From the NCBI GenBank assembly GCA_014925825.1, contig JACGCK010000393.1:1-29129 (forward strand): a stretch of DNA of 29,129 nt, written 5' to 3'. A model generated the notes under the pieces. The model was not told where the DNA came from. It saw nothing but the letters and a program-made list of their open reading frames with translations, and ran no database searches. Origin of the DNA: Pholiota molesta (lineage: Eukaryota > Basidiomycota > Agaricomycetes > Agaricales > Strophariaceae). The position numbers were made by a program, and so were the translations under genes. Positions within the stretch are counted from its first letter, which is position 1; every line of letters starts with the position of its first letter. Of this stretch, positions 1-10,979 are shown piece by piece.

Positions 1-3000
1 GAGTGAATATGATATAAGTATATACCTGTAGCTTGGCTGGAGCGGCAGCGCTTTAAGTCCACCAGTGGTAGCTACAGCCTACAGCAGCGGGCGTATGGCG
101 TGCTGATCCCAAACGTGCCATTCGAGCTTTATTTACCCTCTTGCATGCACGCGCGCACCTATAGAGTCTAACATTGGACGCTGTATGTTTTTCTCTTTAG
201 AGTGGGCAGGACGCATGTATTATACCACTTATGGGCGCTGTGGCAGAGCTACACCGCGCGCGCAGTGTGGGTCGGGGATCGGTGCGCGTGTGTGGTGACA
301 TGACAGGCTGTTTGAGTTGGTTTTAAATAAAGTTGGGAGCGAAGATAGATAGTATAGATAGCCCGGGTGTGCTGGGTATTACCGCGATAGCAAAAGTGTA
401 GTCTATAGCCTATGAGATTCGCCATTTATACCACATCGGCGCGAGCTCCCAGGCAGGCGAAGCGCGCGCCGCGCACTTAAGTACATGCGCGCAGCACGCT
501 ACTGGCTGGCGCCCCGACGCCGACGCGGCCTCCGTCTGCGCTCTTCTTCCGTCTCTATTTTTTCTGGCATCAGCGCAGATCAGGGCGTTATCCGAAGCCG
601 CCACGCACGCGCGTGTGTGTGCTGCAGAAAATCGATGTGACGAGGGAAGATCCCGCTGGGGGGCTGTGGCGGATATTCATAGCCCGAAAGCTAACGAGAG
701 CTTAACGAGAGCTTGTTTTTGATAGGTATCGTTTATGCGGACGACGGCGTCGGGTTCGTGAAAATTTGCAGTGTTGTGCATGCGATTAGTTCTTCCATGG
801 CTTCTGGATCTGATTAATGAACATTGGCTGGGATGATGATGGCACGCTGGGATCTAGAAGAAGACAGACAGACAGATCGTGATGAACGCGGGCGTGAGCG
901 TGAACGGGGGGGAACAACGAAAGAACCTGAAAAGACACAGACACTTGGATCCAGGCTCTGAACCCAGGCGAACCCAGATATATATATATATGTCGACAGA
1001 GCCCTTACCCAATAACTTACATAGTCATAGTCTTCGACGCCGCAGGCCCTCCCGGGTGACGTCCTGCCCCGGCGGCGGCCCTTGCGCTTAAACGAGCAAG
1101 TGCCATACCCGGCGCGTGTGTCCTCCTGGACCACGCGTCCGTTACGGGCGATAATGGCCCTCGGGCGGTGGAATATTCGACGCAGACCCGTGGCGCTCCC
1201 TGGGCGCCTGGGCGTGGCTGCCCGCAGACGCGCAGCCAGCCCCCTGCGTTGTCTGTACCTGTATGTACTTACTTATCGTAAATGGCCTGGGATCGGTGGA
1301 ATCGCACCCAACGCCGCACGCCCCCGATGCACCTGCCTCGCTCAGCCAACTTGAAGTAAGTTCTGGGGTTCAACGCGGTTCTTGGATTTGGGCAGCCTGA
1401 TCGAAGGGGATTCAGCGCAGCCCTCCGAGTCCAGATGTATCTGCGGTGGTGGGGGTATTAATACGAGGGTGATGACGACGAATGCCTGATGCCCGTCATT
1501 ATATATGCCAGATCGCCCAATGCGTATGTATGATAATGTATTCCAGGCTGGAAAATGTGCCCTTCAGGCTTCGGTGCATGGCGCTTCGCGATCGAAGGCT
1601 CGATGGGGAGACGTCTTTGGCGTATGTGCTCACTAGTCACTATCGCTACTGGGAGAGGATCTGGGCTCGCGAAGCAGAGAACCCCCGCAGTGCGCGTGCG
1701 TGGGCTTGTAGTACTAGGAATCAAGCACCGTATTGATATTCGTCGCGTTCCGAACAGAAATTACAGAACCCGTGCAGCCTTTGTGCATGTTGATTCAGAC
1801 GCGAGGGGAGGAACTTGAAGGGAATACTTCGGCGCTTGCGCACTCCCTCCGTCGACGGTCGATCGATTGGGTTCCGGGTCGTTCGATAGGGTTTGGCTTT
1901 GGCTTTGGCTTTGCAACAACTTTGCAAGTTTAGAAGTAAGTAAGGTGTGCGTATTTTTGTTGTAGGCGTCGAACGGCGGCTTCGCGTTGGAGCGGAGGCG
2001 CCGATCGCGCTTCGTGCGTTCGACGTCAATCCTATCGCGTACGTACCGCAGTATGCTACACGCTATGACACTTGCTTAGTGTGCACCTTATTTCTAAAGG
2101 CCTGATTGTGCCACCGTCACCGTGCGTGGCAGACAGCCTGTAGTCCCGGACGGTGGACTCCCGTAATCAAATGAAAACAAATTAGACGTGCGGCATATGG
2201 AATCGATAGGATAGTGGTGGGTTATTTTACTACTACAAGTCTTTCTAGGAACGAAGCCGCGCAGCTGAAGCCATGGGATCCGTGGTGGGCTTGTATGTTT
2301 CTTTTATGGCTTTCCTTGACTTCCTTTTTTCTTGTTCTTGCCTCGTCTTTTCCTAGTTATTTCAGCGAGGGTAGAAGAGGTCTAAAACAGGTCCTGAGCA
2401 GCGCAATATTCTCATGTTTCCCACTGCCGCGATAGAGCTCGGCCACATAGGCCAGAGATAGAGGGCGTCCGAAGCTGCTGATGGACAGCGCTTGTTCTGT
2501 CATCCGCACATACATACGCAACAATACTTCGGTTGCTGCGCAGATCACTTGGCTTCAGTTCTACGCCGAATAACGCACCCGTCTGATGATGATGGGGGTG
2601 CACAGCTGATGATGCTGAGGGGTGATATGCATACACCCTGTTGCCGCACCCTGTTTGACACTTTGCTTGACAGTTCATAACTTAATTTTTTTCCAAACGC
2701 GTTTTCCCAAGTTCGTATTAATTCAACAGCGCATCCGAGGCTTAGTTCACACATTCACGGCAGGCAGCGAGGCGTCAAGGATGCGAATGTATTGGTACAA
2801 TGGGGTAGGGGGGCGCGAGCTGTACAGATGATGCGTGCTGTCTAGGTGTGCGATGCAAGTATGAGCGAGAGAGCAAGAAGAAGAAAAAAAGGAAAGGAAA
2901 ACGACGACGACGACGGCTGTGAATAACAACGAAGCGACGGAAGGTAATAGTGGCAGAATAATAACGGCAGAAGGGTGCGGCGAGTGTGTGTGCGGCGCCC

Positions 3001-3366
3001 ATTTGCATATGCATAGGGTGGTTTTGGGGTGGTTGGGTATGACTTTTTAGCGGAGTGGGGTATGTGGTGCAAGAAAGGCAATAGGAGGGAGGAAGTAAGA
3101 GGGAGAGGCTAGTAGGTGCGAATGCGAATTCGAATGGGGGCGTCGAAGCGGAGTTGAGGGTTTAGTTTTTTGCAAGGGAAAACAGGGTGATATCATGTGG
3201 TGGGAGGGTGTGTAAAATGCCGTCCGATCCAGATCATGGAAATAAAGATGAGAGCCGCGCGAAATTCTATGCGGTGGTGTGGTGTACATAGTCGGAGAGA
3301 GAGAGAGAGAAGAAGAAAAAATAGACAAGACAAGAAAACGAAGTGGAAAAACGCAGACTGGCTGAA
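1..3366. other. Region without a recognisable gene
   Basis: I see no open reading frame with family motifs or a convincing exon chain on either strand. The reading frames present are short, overlap each other on both strands and look like chance frames in GC-rich DNA. The stretch holds simple repeats: an AT dinucleotide run at 978-991, a TTTGGC hexamer repeated about 3.5 times at 1892-1913, and a GA run at 3295-3315. The last few hundred bases (about 2860-3366) are purine-rich on the + strand, hence pyrimidine-rich on the strand of the neighbouring Ecl1-like gene, and probably include its 3' untranslated region. A non-coding RNA or a fast-evolving orphan gene cannot be excluded from sequence alone. 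Confidence 0.5.
3295..3315. repeat. GA dinucleotide microsatellite
   Basis: About eight GA units followed by GAA-like units. It lies just downstream of the Ecl1-like stop codon, probably in that gene's 3' untranslated region, where it reads as a CT tract. Confidence 0.8.
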
Positions 3367-4260
3367 TCATGCAGCCGCCCGCGACTCCTTCCTTCCGCGT
3401 GTACGGAAGGACGGATGCTCGTCCCCGCGGAAAGTGTGCACGCGGGGCAGCCTCTCGATGAAGACATTTTCAGTCTGCCATGAGCCTGCGACGGGCGCTA
3501 GCATGGCCGGCAGGTGTTTGCGGGAGGCGGACTTTTGCAGCATTGCTGCAGGATCGTTTGCGAGGATATGCTGCAGATGAGGGTAGTGCCTCGCGGTAGC
3601 TGCTGCGAGGGCTGCAGGAGAGGGCGACACCCAGGAGCGGACGACGTGCTCGTCGGCATTGGGGGCGGGTGTAGGCGCCTGGCGGCTCCCTGAGGAGACA
3701 ATAGGGACGGGGTGGGAGAGTGGTGGGGTGGAGAGGGCGAGAGAGGAGCCTGTGGCTGCGGTGCAGAGGGACGTTTGGCCCATACTGGCGTAGCCTGAGG
3801 GTGCCATGGAGGCGGAGGAGGGGTGGCGGCGTGGGGTGAGGACGGGGGTGGAGGGCAGCGGGGCCGGTCGTTGTGGTGTGCTCATGGAGAGCGTTGGGGG
3901 TACGGCGCGACGGGGCGTCTTGAGGAGGTTTGGGGGGCGAAAGGACGGGGTGGTGGGGCTGGCACTGGGACTGGTGGTGGGCGAAGGTATGGGTTCTGAG
4001 TCTGCGGGGGGTGCGCCGTAGGGGATGTCGGCTGCCCAGGCAGCGATGGCAGCGTCGTCTGTGGGCATGTTGCGCCATTTGTGGAGGGCATTGGGTTGGG
4101 CGTCGTGGACGTGGACGCGGTGAGTGTGTGCGTCGTCGTCGTCTGGGACGTAGATGTATGCGGTGGGGCGTGCTGGGGCCTTGCAGGCGTCCGAGCAGTA
4201 GGGCTCTGGGCCGTCGAGGCGACGTTCGCAGGTGAGACACCAGTCGAGATCAGCGTCCAT
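3367..4260 (-). CDS. Ecl1-like zinc-binding lifespan regulatory factor
   Basis: A single-exon frame of 297 residues. The N-terminus carries four cysteines, C8-x2-C11 and C22-x3-C26, within 'DWCLTCERRL' and 'YCSDACK'. This is the pattern of the fungal Ecl1/Ecl2/Ecl3 lifespan regulatory family. In fission yeast these are very short nuclear zinc-binding proteins that extend chronological lifespan and respond to sulfur or amino-acid shortage; that is family knowledge, not seen here. Beyond residue 30 the protein is low-complexity, rich in Pro, Ser, Thr and Ala, and probably disordered. The tail has a more ordered block, 'ENVFIERLPRVHTF', then a basic end. It is far longer than the yeast proteins. 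I chose the ATG at 4260 because it places the Cys motif at the extreme N-terminus, as in the family. A 256-residue same-strand frame (3470-4240) and several opposite-strand frames are shadows. The family call rests mainly on the cysteine motif. Confidence 0.72.
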   Translation of the reverse strand: MDADLDWCLTCERRLDGPEPYCSDACKAPARPTAYIYVPDDDDAHTHRVHVHDAQPNALHKWRNMPTDDAAIAAWAADIPYGAPPADSEPIPSPTTSPSASPTTPSFRPPNLLKTPRRAVPPTLSMSTPQRPAPLPSTPVLTPRRHPSSASMAPSGYASMGQTSLCTAATGSSLALSTPPLSHPVPIVSSGSRQAPTPAPNADEHVVRSWVSPSPAALAAATARHYPHLQHILANDPAAMLQKSASRKHLPAMLAPVAGSWQTENVFIERLPRVHTFRGDEHPSFRTRGRKESRAAA

Positions 4261-5330
4261 GGCTTATCGTCCTCCTCCTCCATCCCAGACTTATGTACAA
4301 AACACAGGGATCTCGATCCAGATCTCCATCTCCACAATTCAAGCTCCGTCTATCCCCACCCGTCACCACTCGTCACGCGTGACCTGCCAAGCCTGCTTCC
4401 CCCAACCAGCAGCCCCCCCGCCCCTCTCGGTGCTCCCCGCCCGTCACGCCTCGCGCGGCGCGAGGGGGGCTCTCCCCCGCCCAGCAGTCTGGTGCACCCC
4501 CGTCCATTTATGGACCATTGCCACTTTGGGCTCTTCGCTTCTAGAAATCCCGCCCATGGAAGCTCATCACAAAGAAGCGCGCCCCCTGCCGCCGGATGCC
4601 CCCCGCCCCCATGCGGCCTACCCACCCAGCCACTCCCAGCCACCGCCCCCCGCCGCCCGCTTGTGTGCCCAGTCCCAGTCCAGGCCCCGAGGACGCATCC
4701 CCCACCCCACCCGTCCCCCTCCCGTATCCCCTCGCATCTCCCTCGCCTGCCTTATTTTCAGCCCCGCTTCTTTCCTTGATCTCGCCAATTCGCGGTGCTT
4801 CTCCTCACACGACGAGCGAGCGGACACTCCTCTGTTTTCTGCCCCCGTGGGAGCGCCTCTCCTGCCACCCACAGCCTGTCTAGTCATCCAGATGCTCGCC
4901 TCTCCGTGGGTCTGGGCGGAGCACCCCAGCCTCTCTCCATTTACCGCGAGATGCCTGGAAACTCTGTTTCTGCGGCTGCGGCCGTGCCGTCCACCTGCGT
5001 TTTGGGTTCGTTCCAAGTTCGTTCACAGCTCCTGCTCTGGGGCTTTTCTTTGGTCGCCGACGAGCTGCGTGCGCCGCCCGAGTTTCATTCATGCAGGGTG
5101 GCTCCGCTCGCTGACTTTATCTGGTTTCAACCGATTTTCAAGCAGACTGACTCGACTGACTCTCTCATCATCATCATTACACGTTCTGCCGACGCCGTGC
5201 TTGCTTGCTTGCCATGGGCACATAGATGATAGAGTCAGACTCATCATCATCACGGCCATGCCCCCGTTGCGCGGCGCGACGATTCAGACTCCAGAGGGCC
5301 TGGCGTGCGCTCGCACGCGCACACACGCGC
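4261..5330 (-). promoter_or_regulatory. C/T-rich upstream region of the Ecl1-like gene
   Basis: About 1 kb upstream of the Ecl1-like start is strongly enriched in C and T on the + strand (G and A on the gene's own strand). That bias produces a long proline/serine-rich + strand frame (4232-5335), which I judge to be an artefact of composition. A near-palindrome GTCCATTTATGGAC sits at 4502-4515 and contains a CC(A/T)6GG core of the kind bound by MADS-box factors (Mcm1/SRF type), about 245 nt upstream of the start. Promoter function is inferred from position only. Confidence 0.35.
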
Positions 5331-6072
5331 TCTAAACTCGGACGCGCGGAGACCCAGCACGTCTCGCGACGCACTGCGGCTGCAGAGGGCTCCCAGGACC
5401 CTCGTATAATTAAAACCCCATCCACGGCCCCCCCAAAATAGCCCCAGAGTGGGATCTTATGTTGTGTGTGTATGCACATAGTGGATGATAGACGTCGATG
5501 GTTTGATAAATGGTACTTATCAATGGGTAGAATTAGAATCAGTGTGCCGTCATCGACAATCATCATCAGAAGGTTCGAGGGTGGGAGCCCTCCGGAAAAA
5601 GGGCGTGTACGAAAGCCCGAGGGAGGGCCCGCGATGCATGTGTGTTTTTGTATTTTTATTTAGTGTAGCTGCAACTGTTGGACTACGCTACCCGGCCGTA
5701 TGCTTCAGATGGCGGTGATGGTCGTGGTGTTGAGAACCTATGTGTTAATCGACAATAAGTGTGTCACCCACTACATAAGTACTTAGTGCCCCATTTTTTA
5801 GTTCACTTTCTTCTAGGGTAGATCAGCACAAAAAACAATACAAAAAAGATCGGCATTACAACATGCTGTGAAGGTTAGCGTATGTTGTAAAGTATGTTCG
5901 ATAGACTGAACGAACGAAGCATAAAATATTTACAGAATCGTCCTTGACGCCTTCCAGCCCCTTCCATGCCATCCATCGTGTGATAATGCTTGGATAATGC
6001 AATGATACTCGGATGATACTGTGCGACATGGTGTGAGTCGGCGGCGGTGGCGATTCCAGCACTTCTCCTTGC

Positions 6073-6095
6073 CACGCACGCACGCACGCACGCAC
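6073..6095. repeat. CACG tetranucleotide repeat
   Basis: Nearly six tandem CACG units in the gene-poor region. No coding frame depends on it. Confidence 0.85.
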
Positions 6096-6173
6096 CGTCC
6101 GCTCTGGCAGAGTTTTATCCCGTTCCTTGACGTGCAGATCGCGAACGACCTTCGAACAGTCTGATGCAGAACA

Positions 6174-6195
6174 ACAGACAGACAGACAGGCAGAC
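6174..6195. repeat. ACAG tetranucleotide repeat
   Basis: About five ACAG/ACAGGC units in tandem. A related GACAGGG follows shortly after. Non-coding simple repeat. Confidence 0.75.
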
Positions 6196-9100
6196 TTACA
6201 GACAGGGTACTAGTCGTACAGGAATCAGATGGCGACAGCATCACGCGTGCCGAGTACGGACGGACGGTCCATCATGCATCAGCAGTGGTAGTTTGTGTTC
6301 GCACATACTATATCTGGCAAATAACGCTTCGAGGTAGTGCGCCTATAAACCCTGAAAATAGGTGTGTACCTGGCCTGGTGCTTGCGTTATGGCGCGGGCA
6401 GCATATCCGGGCCTCTGGCAGGCGTCGGCGATTGGGCGCGGTGTCTGAATCGTCCTGTGCTGTGTTTTTGTTTTTTGGGAAGTGGGAGGATGTTCGTAAT
6501 AGGGAGATCTGGTTCTTATTAATCGCGGAGACAAGCCAAATTGCTCTGCACGCACTAAAATAATCAAGTGCACAAGGCTTGCAGTGATGGTGAAATCCCG
6601 GTCTGACACTGGTCGTGGACTTGATTTTATTCGTGCGGGAGAACACTGGGCGCCGCGCCGTGGCATCCGACTATGTTACTACATGTATTATAATATAACT
6701 CGTTATGACTCTTGCTGATGAAAGCCCCAGAGAAACACAATTCAATTGCGCGGCCGCGAACCGAGCAGGAGCAGAGCCAGCGCCGGAGATGCAGAATCCA
6801 GATGGGCAGGCGTATTTATTATTAAGTGCGCCTGGCGTATGCCAGGCGGAACTGGGAGCCACGGACGGACGGACGGACCACGGTGGAGTGGGGACGGTGG
6901 GTGGGGACGGCGTGCCCACTGCCCAGCGCGGCGCGCCACCAACGTGCCCACTGCGCATGCACCCCGCGCGTGAACAAGGCGTTGGAGCTGGAAGCGGCTT
7001 TGGAATTTGGATCGCATTAGCATGGGAAGGGGGGCCCTATGTTTATTCCGAGCAGGCTGGGAAGCCAGCCTGTATGCCGCGGAGTGGGGTGCCTGCGAGT
7101 CCGTGCACGCTGGGCGAGCGGTGCGCGAAGGTGAGGTCCCCCTACCGTAATTGAGCATTCGGATTTTAAATATAGCCGCGCTCTCGTTACAGGAAGAAAT
7201 TAGGGCTGTCAGGGAGTAGACGGTAATAGAACAGTAAATATAGACTGCTTGCTTGCGTTAGCGGTGAGAACTTGAGAATCCCAGCGATTGACGCCATGTC
7301 AGGACAGAGAAGGCGCGGTGTTGGTGAAGACACACTCCGATGCGAAGAGATGTGCCGCAGACCCAGATCCTAGGAATCGGGTGTGCACGTCTGATGTGCG
7401 GTGTAAGTGTTGGCTGATACAGAATACTGATTTTTTATAATAATAAACGCACTTATGAGAGTCGATACCGGTGCGCAACCACAATCTTGCCTGTACAAGC
7501 TGCACCTCCGAGACCGAGCTAGGTGTGCACTGATAAAATAACACGGTACGTCCAGTGCAGCCGTGGCAGGCAGTGGAACTGCCGCTTCAGATTTGGGAAC
7601 AGAAATTTTTTACGAGAGAAAAGAAAGAGATGCTTCTTCGATCGGTGTTGTACATGCGTGAGATTTTGGGTGGATGCGGCCGCATGTGCCACACTTGCGC
7701 ACGCTTCGCGGGTCCAGCCATCGAAATTCCGCCGGCTGTTAGCGAGGCGTCTCGCGTGCGCGCCTGTTGGCCTTCGAAACCTGATGGTCGGGGGAGCGAT
7801 GGGGGTGTTGGACGGGTGCGGTCGTTGTTGCTGCTCCTGCTGCTTCCCAGAGAACGCTACTACAGCGCTTACCGAGCGCGCTCGATCGCGCTTAGTTCTG
7901 TTACACGCACATGAAAATATGATATATATGTGCAGTTTGTTCTGAGCATACTTTGCGCCTGCGGTAATGTTAACTGACACAGTGTGCACACCGCGTCTAG
8001 GCTCTATTTACGCCCACGCCCACGCACGCGCAATTAACGGGCTGCCTAACGTTGTCGCCTGTCGGCGCGCATGAAGAATTACCTATCTTGGGGGGTCTGG
8101 GTCGCGCCCCACCCCGCGCCTATGCTTCTTTGTCTGGAACCCCGCCCGCTTGCGTCGCACAGCCGATGATGTGTGATTTTCTTGTTTGTGGGTTGGGCAA
8201 TTAGGCAACCACATGACGTTACTTGCGACGAGGTTGTTGTATTTTCTCTCTCTGTCCTTGTTGTCAGACGACGCTGGGACGTCGGCGGCGGGTCTGTGGT
8301 CTATGGAGCATCGGCGGTGTTGTTGTTGTTGGGATGCTACCAAACCACTGGGAAGGGGAGATTAGATAAAGACAGAGAAAACGAAGGAGAAAACGAAAGA
8401 AGTTAAGAAGAAGTTTAAGAAGCAGGTGAAGTGTCTGTAAGTGTAGCTACCGTGACTTTTGGTGTCAATACGCCTAGCCGCCGCTGTGGCACCTCGGCGG
8501 CACGAATCTCTTCGCGCAAGGCCATGGAGTGTTCCGGAATATTCTGACAGCCATACCGCAGAATAGTGGTGATCGCTGGGCAGAATAGGAATAGCCAGCC
8601 GCGGCGTTGCACCGACGGAATCACACTGCTCCCACTAGCTGCTTCCTGTATGATAGATGGTATGTGCCTATCTATGCAATGGGTCATTGCAATATGTCAC
8701 TATCTCGAGAGCCTGAGCATCATTCTGTGCTTCCTTCCAACTTCCTTCCCAGCTCCTCACTTTTCTCACAGCAATATACTATCTCACATATGTATCTGGC
8801 TTCTCAGCGCGCCTGTGCGCATACATACTATATGATATCTGGGCAACGCATCTGTGAGTACTTATATTTCTTAGTATGCACGTATGTATGTATGAATCGA
8901 ACTGCATCTCTCAGTGAAAACGATATAAATACCACCGTATAACATATATAGTAGTGGCCAAAGCTTCGCGGGAGAAGCACGTCCTCCTCAGAGGCATGAC
9001 AAATTGCCCCCACGAGGCAGAATCAGGGGAGATGAATCAGGTCCCAGCTGAGCGCAAAAGTACAGCCCCACCGCAATGGGCCATGGACATCTGCAGCCTT

Positions 9101-9290
9101 TCCAGGATACTCTAAGGCCCCCCACGGAGCCTATGCTGGTCCACATCAGAAGCTCGCCGCAGAAGGATGCTAGAAAGATTGCATGCAAGGCAGCAATAGC
9201 CTTCCACAAAAAACATATGCCCTAGCGTCTTTGTCCACGCGGGAGCTATCCGCCCGATATGGCGATGGCGCATTCCATACCCCATCATTC

Positions 9291-9310
9291 GCAAGGTCCA
9301 AGGACCTTGC
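9291..9310. repeat. Short inverted repeat, 9-bp stem
   Basis: GCAAGGTCC and GGACCTTGC are separated by AA, giving a 9-bp perfect stem with a 2-nt centre. It lies about 485 nt downstream of the Shr3 stop codon, so it is unlikely to be part of that transcript. No function can be assigned. Confidence 0.6.
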
Positions 9311-9794
9311 TTCCAAGTTCTATCTAGCTGCCCGAATTGGCAGAGCTTAATCCTCTATTCTTGTCCCTGTGATGACTCGTCTCGTCGGCCTCAGCAAATG
9401 CGACCGAGTGCAAGGCGCTTTAGGGTTAGACTTTGCCTCCTAGCAGTCACAGTCATTCTAGATGTGCAAGCAGCAGGCACGAAGCTATAATTACTACATA
9501 AAGCAAGAAGGGGGAAGGTATTATAAGCAACAATAGCAATAGCAATGAAAATGAACATAGTGTGTCAACAAATCCCTGATACATCTGCAATGGCCCACCC
9601 CGAGTCCATGCCAACACCACCATCTGCCAACAGCCAGACGACAGCAGCCCCTGCTTAATATGAGGGCATTAGGTAGTACGGGTGCGGTGCCACCGGGCAG
9701 CCTAGAATGCGAAAAACACCACGCTGGGGAGCAGCCCGCTGCCTGGGTCGTCCTTTGCCTTTTCGCCTCTGATTGCGGCGCGCCCCGTATGCGG

Positions 9795-10626
9795 TCACTG
9801 GTCCTTTTTCTCGGCGGGGACGGCGGTCGCGTTCTTGCGCTGCTCGGCCTCCCAGTCCGCGAGCGCCCGCGCCTCCGAGCGCACGGCCCATTCCTGCCCG
9901 GCCTGGGTGGGATGCGAAAGATGTCAGGGGAGCGGAATGGAAGTATAGCGCTGGGAATGTGGATGCGGGGGAATACGTACCTGGAGCACGAGCACTAAGC
10001 CGAGGCAGCATATGATGATGGCGTGGCCTGCGGCAAGGACGCGCAATGCGGTGATTTGGTCTTCGCGGGTCTCCTCCGCGATGGGGTCGACGATGGTGCG
10101 CAGGGAAGCTACGGAGACGGTAAGATACACGACGATGGAGAACACGTAGGCGCCTATGTGTGGTATTTAGATAAGACCATGACGGCGGTTGAAGCGACGT
10201 GACGTGTGCGTACCGAGACTGCTTCCGTCGAAGAACATGGCGCTTTCATCCCATGAAAATAGTTTAGAGAGGAGGCCGATGAGGCCTACGCCAATCATGC
10301 CATGGAGCAGCGCCTATTCCGTTTCGTGTCAAAACCCTCCTTCCTTCTCCACAGATAGAACACCCACCTTGATAGCTTTCGGCGCGTTGTAGAACGTAGT
10401 GTAGAACTGGAATCCATCGGCGACCACGTCCTCAGTGATAGCGCCCCATAGCAGTCGGTGATCTACGTTGAAACATATGAAAAGAACGCCTGGATAATCG
10501 GGGGTTCAATATTCGGATTATTTAGACGCCCTGTAGACCTGCCACCTGGACCAGGACATAAGGGATGGGGTTCTCACCGAGAAAGAACGAAACGGGCGCG
10601 AGAACGGCAGCTTGTTTGAAACCCAT
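9795..10626 (-). CDS. SHR3: Shr3-type amino-acid permease packaging chaperone
   Basis: Five exons on the minus strand: 10626-10578, 10489-10368, 10313-10214, 10153-9981 and 9902-9795. All introns are GT-AG and the spliced frame encodes 183 residues. It starts 'MGFKQAAVLAPVSFFLGVLF', continues with 'FNVDHRLLWGAITEDV' and 'FYTTFYNAPKAIKALLHG', and has a third block around 'IGLLSKLFSWDESAMFFDGS'. These are hallmarks of the Shr3 family, which has four hydrophobic segments and a short charged cytosolic tail ('QEWAVRSEARALADWEAEQR'). Shr3 is an ER membrane protein that helps amino-acid permeases fold and enter COPII vesicles; that is knowledge from yeast. The length is slightly below the yeast protein (about 210). 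The tail is short and charged, ending in KKDQ. The gene lies in tandem with the Bem3-like gene, 353 nt downstream of its stop. The third and fourth exons carry the last two membrane segments. Confidence 0.93.
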
Positions 10627-10979
10627 GGATCCAGGAATGGACGTTGGAGAGGAGAAAGAGGGACGGGCGCTGGCAGGCGACTCGGACGCGGGCTGTCAGC
10701 ACGCTTCGGGTATGTATTTGGCGCCACCCGCTGTTCCACAACAAACGGCACTGCACTGCACACGCGGCCCTCATCAATTATGCGCGTTATGTACATAGAC
10801 ACAAAAAATCATTCGTTCATGGTATCAAGATGTGGTATATATAGAGGATGAGGTGAACGAAAAAGAAAAAAGAAAAAAAGTAGGGTAGACATAAAACGTG
10901 TGCGAAAGAGTCAAAAAAGGGCATGCGATACATAAGAGAATGATACAGAGTCCATAATGGCCCGGCGTAGAGCTAATCG
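10627..10979 (-). promoter_or_regulatory. Intergenic region between Bem3-like and Shr3 genes
   Basis: This 353-nt gap must hold the 3' end of the Bem3-like transcript and the promoter of Shr3. On the Shr3 strand it contains a T-rich tract (A-rich on + at about 10858-10880) and a TATATATA stretch near 10834-10843, roughly 210 nt upstream of the Shr3 start. Assignment as promoter is by position. Confidence 0.45.

Larger units (their letters stand above)
5331..9794. other. Long region without a recognisable gene
   Basis: About 4.5 kb with no frame whose translation resembles a known family and no exon chain I can defend. The longest frames (for example 7519-7989 on -, 6705-7154 on +) overlap one another and have no recognisable motif. 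Simple repeats occur at 6073-6095 (CACG units) and 6174-6195 (ACAG units). A near-perfect inverted repeat lies at 9291-9310. The stretch 8990-9500 reads like fragments of something once coding, with stops in every frame, but I could not identify it. This is unusually gene-poor for a basidiomycete next to the packed right half of the window. Confidence 0.5.

Noticed and set aside
3470..4240. 256-residue frame on the same strand as the Ecl1-like gene
   Set aside because: Arg/Pro/His-rich frame-shifted shadow; the 3367-4260 frame has the cysteine motif.
4232..5335. 367-residue proline/serine-rich frame on the + strand
   Set aside because: It overlaps the start of the Ecl1-like gene and lies in C/T-rich DNA that leaves several overlapping frames open. 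No motif or domain, only compositional bias.
7519..7989. 156-residue minus-strand frame
   Set aside because: Basic, low-information translation with overlapping + strand frames of similar length; no recognisable family.
8415..8687. Short minus-strand frame with 'EHSMALREEIRAAE', reminiscent of a cytochrome P450 helix
   Set aside because: The resemblance is to a few residues only, with no heme-binding Cys motif and no flanking exons in the neighbourhood.
8988..9294. Overlapping minus-strand frames that looked like a retroelement remnant
   Set aside because: No reverse transcriptase, RNase H or integrase motif, no terminal repeats found by eye; left as unidentified.
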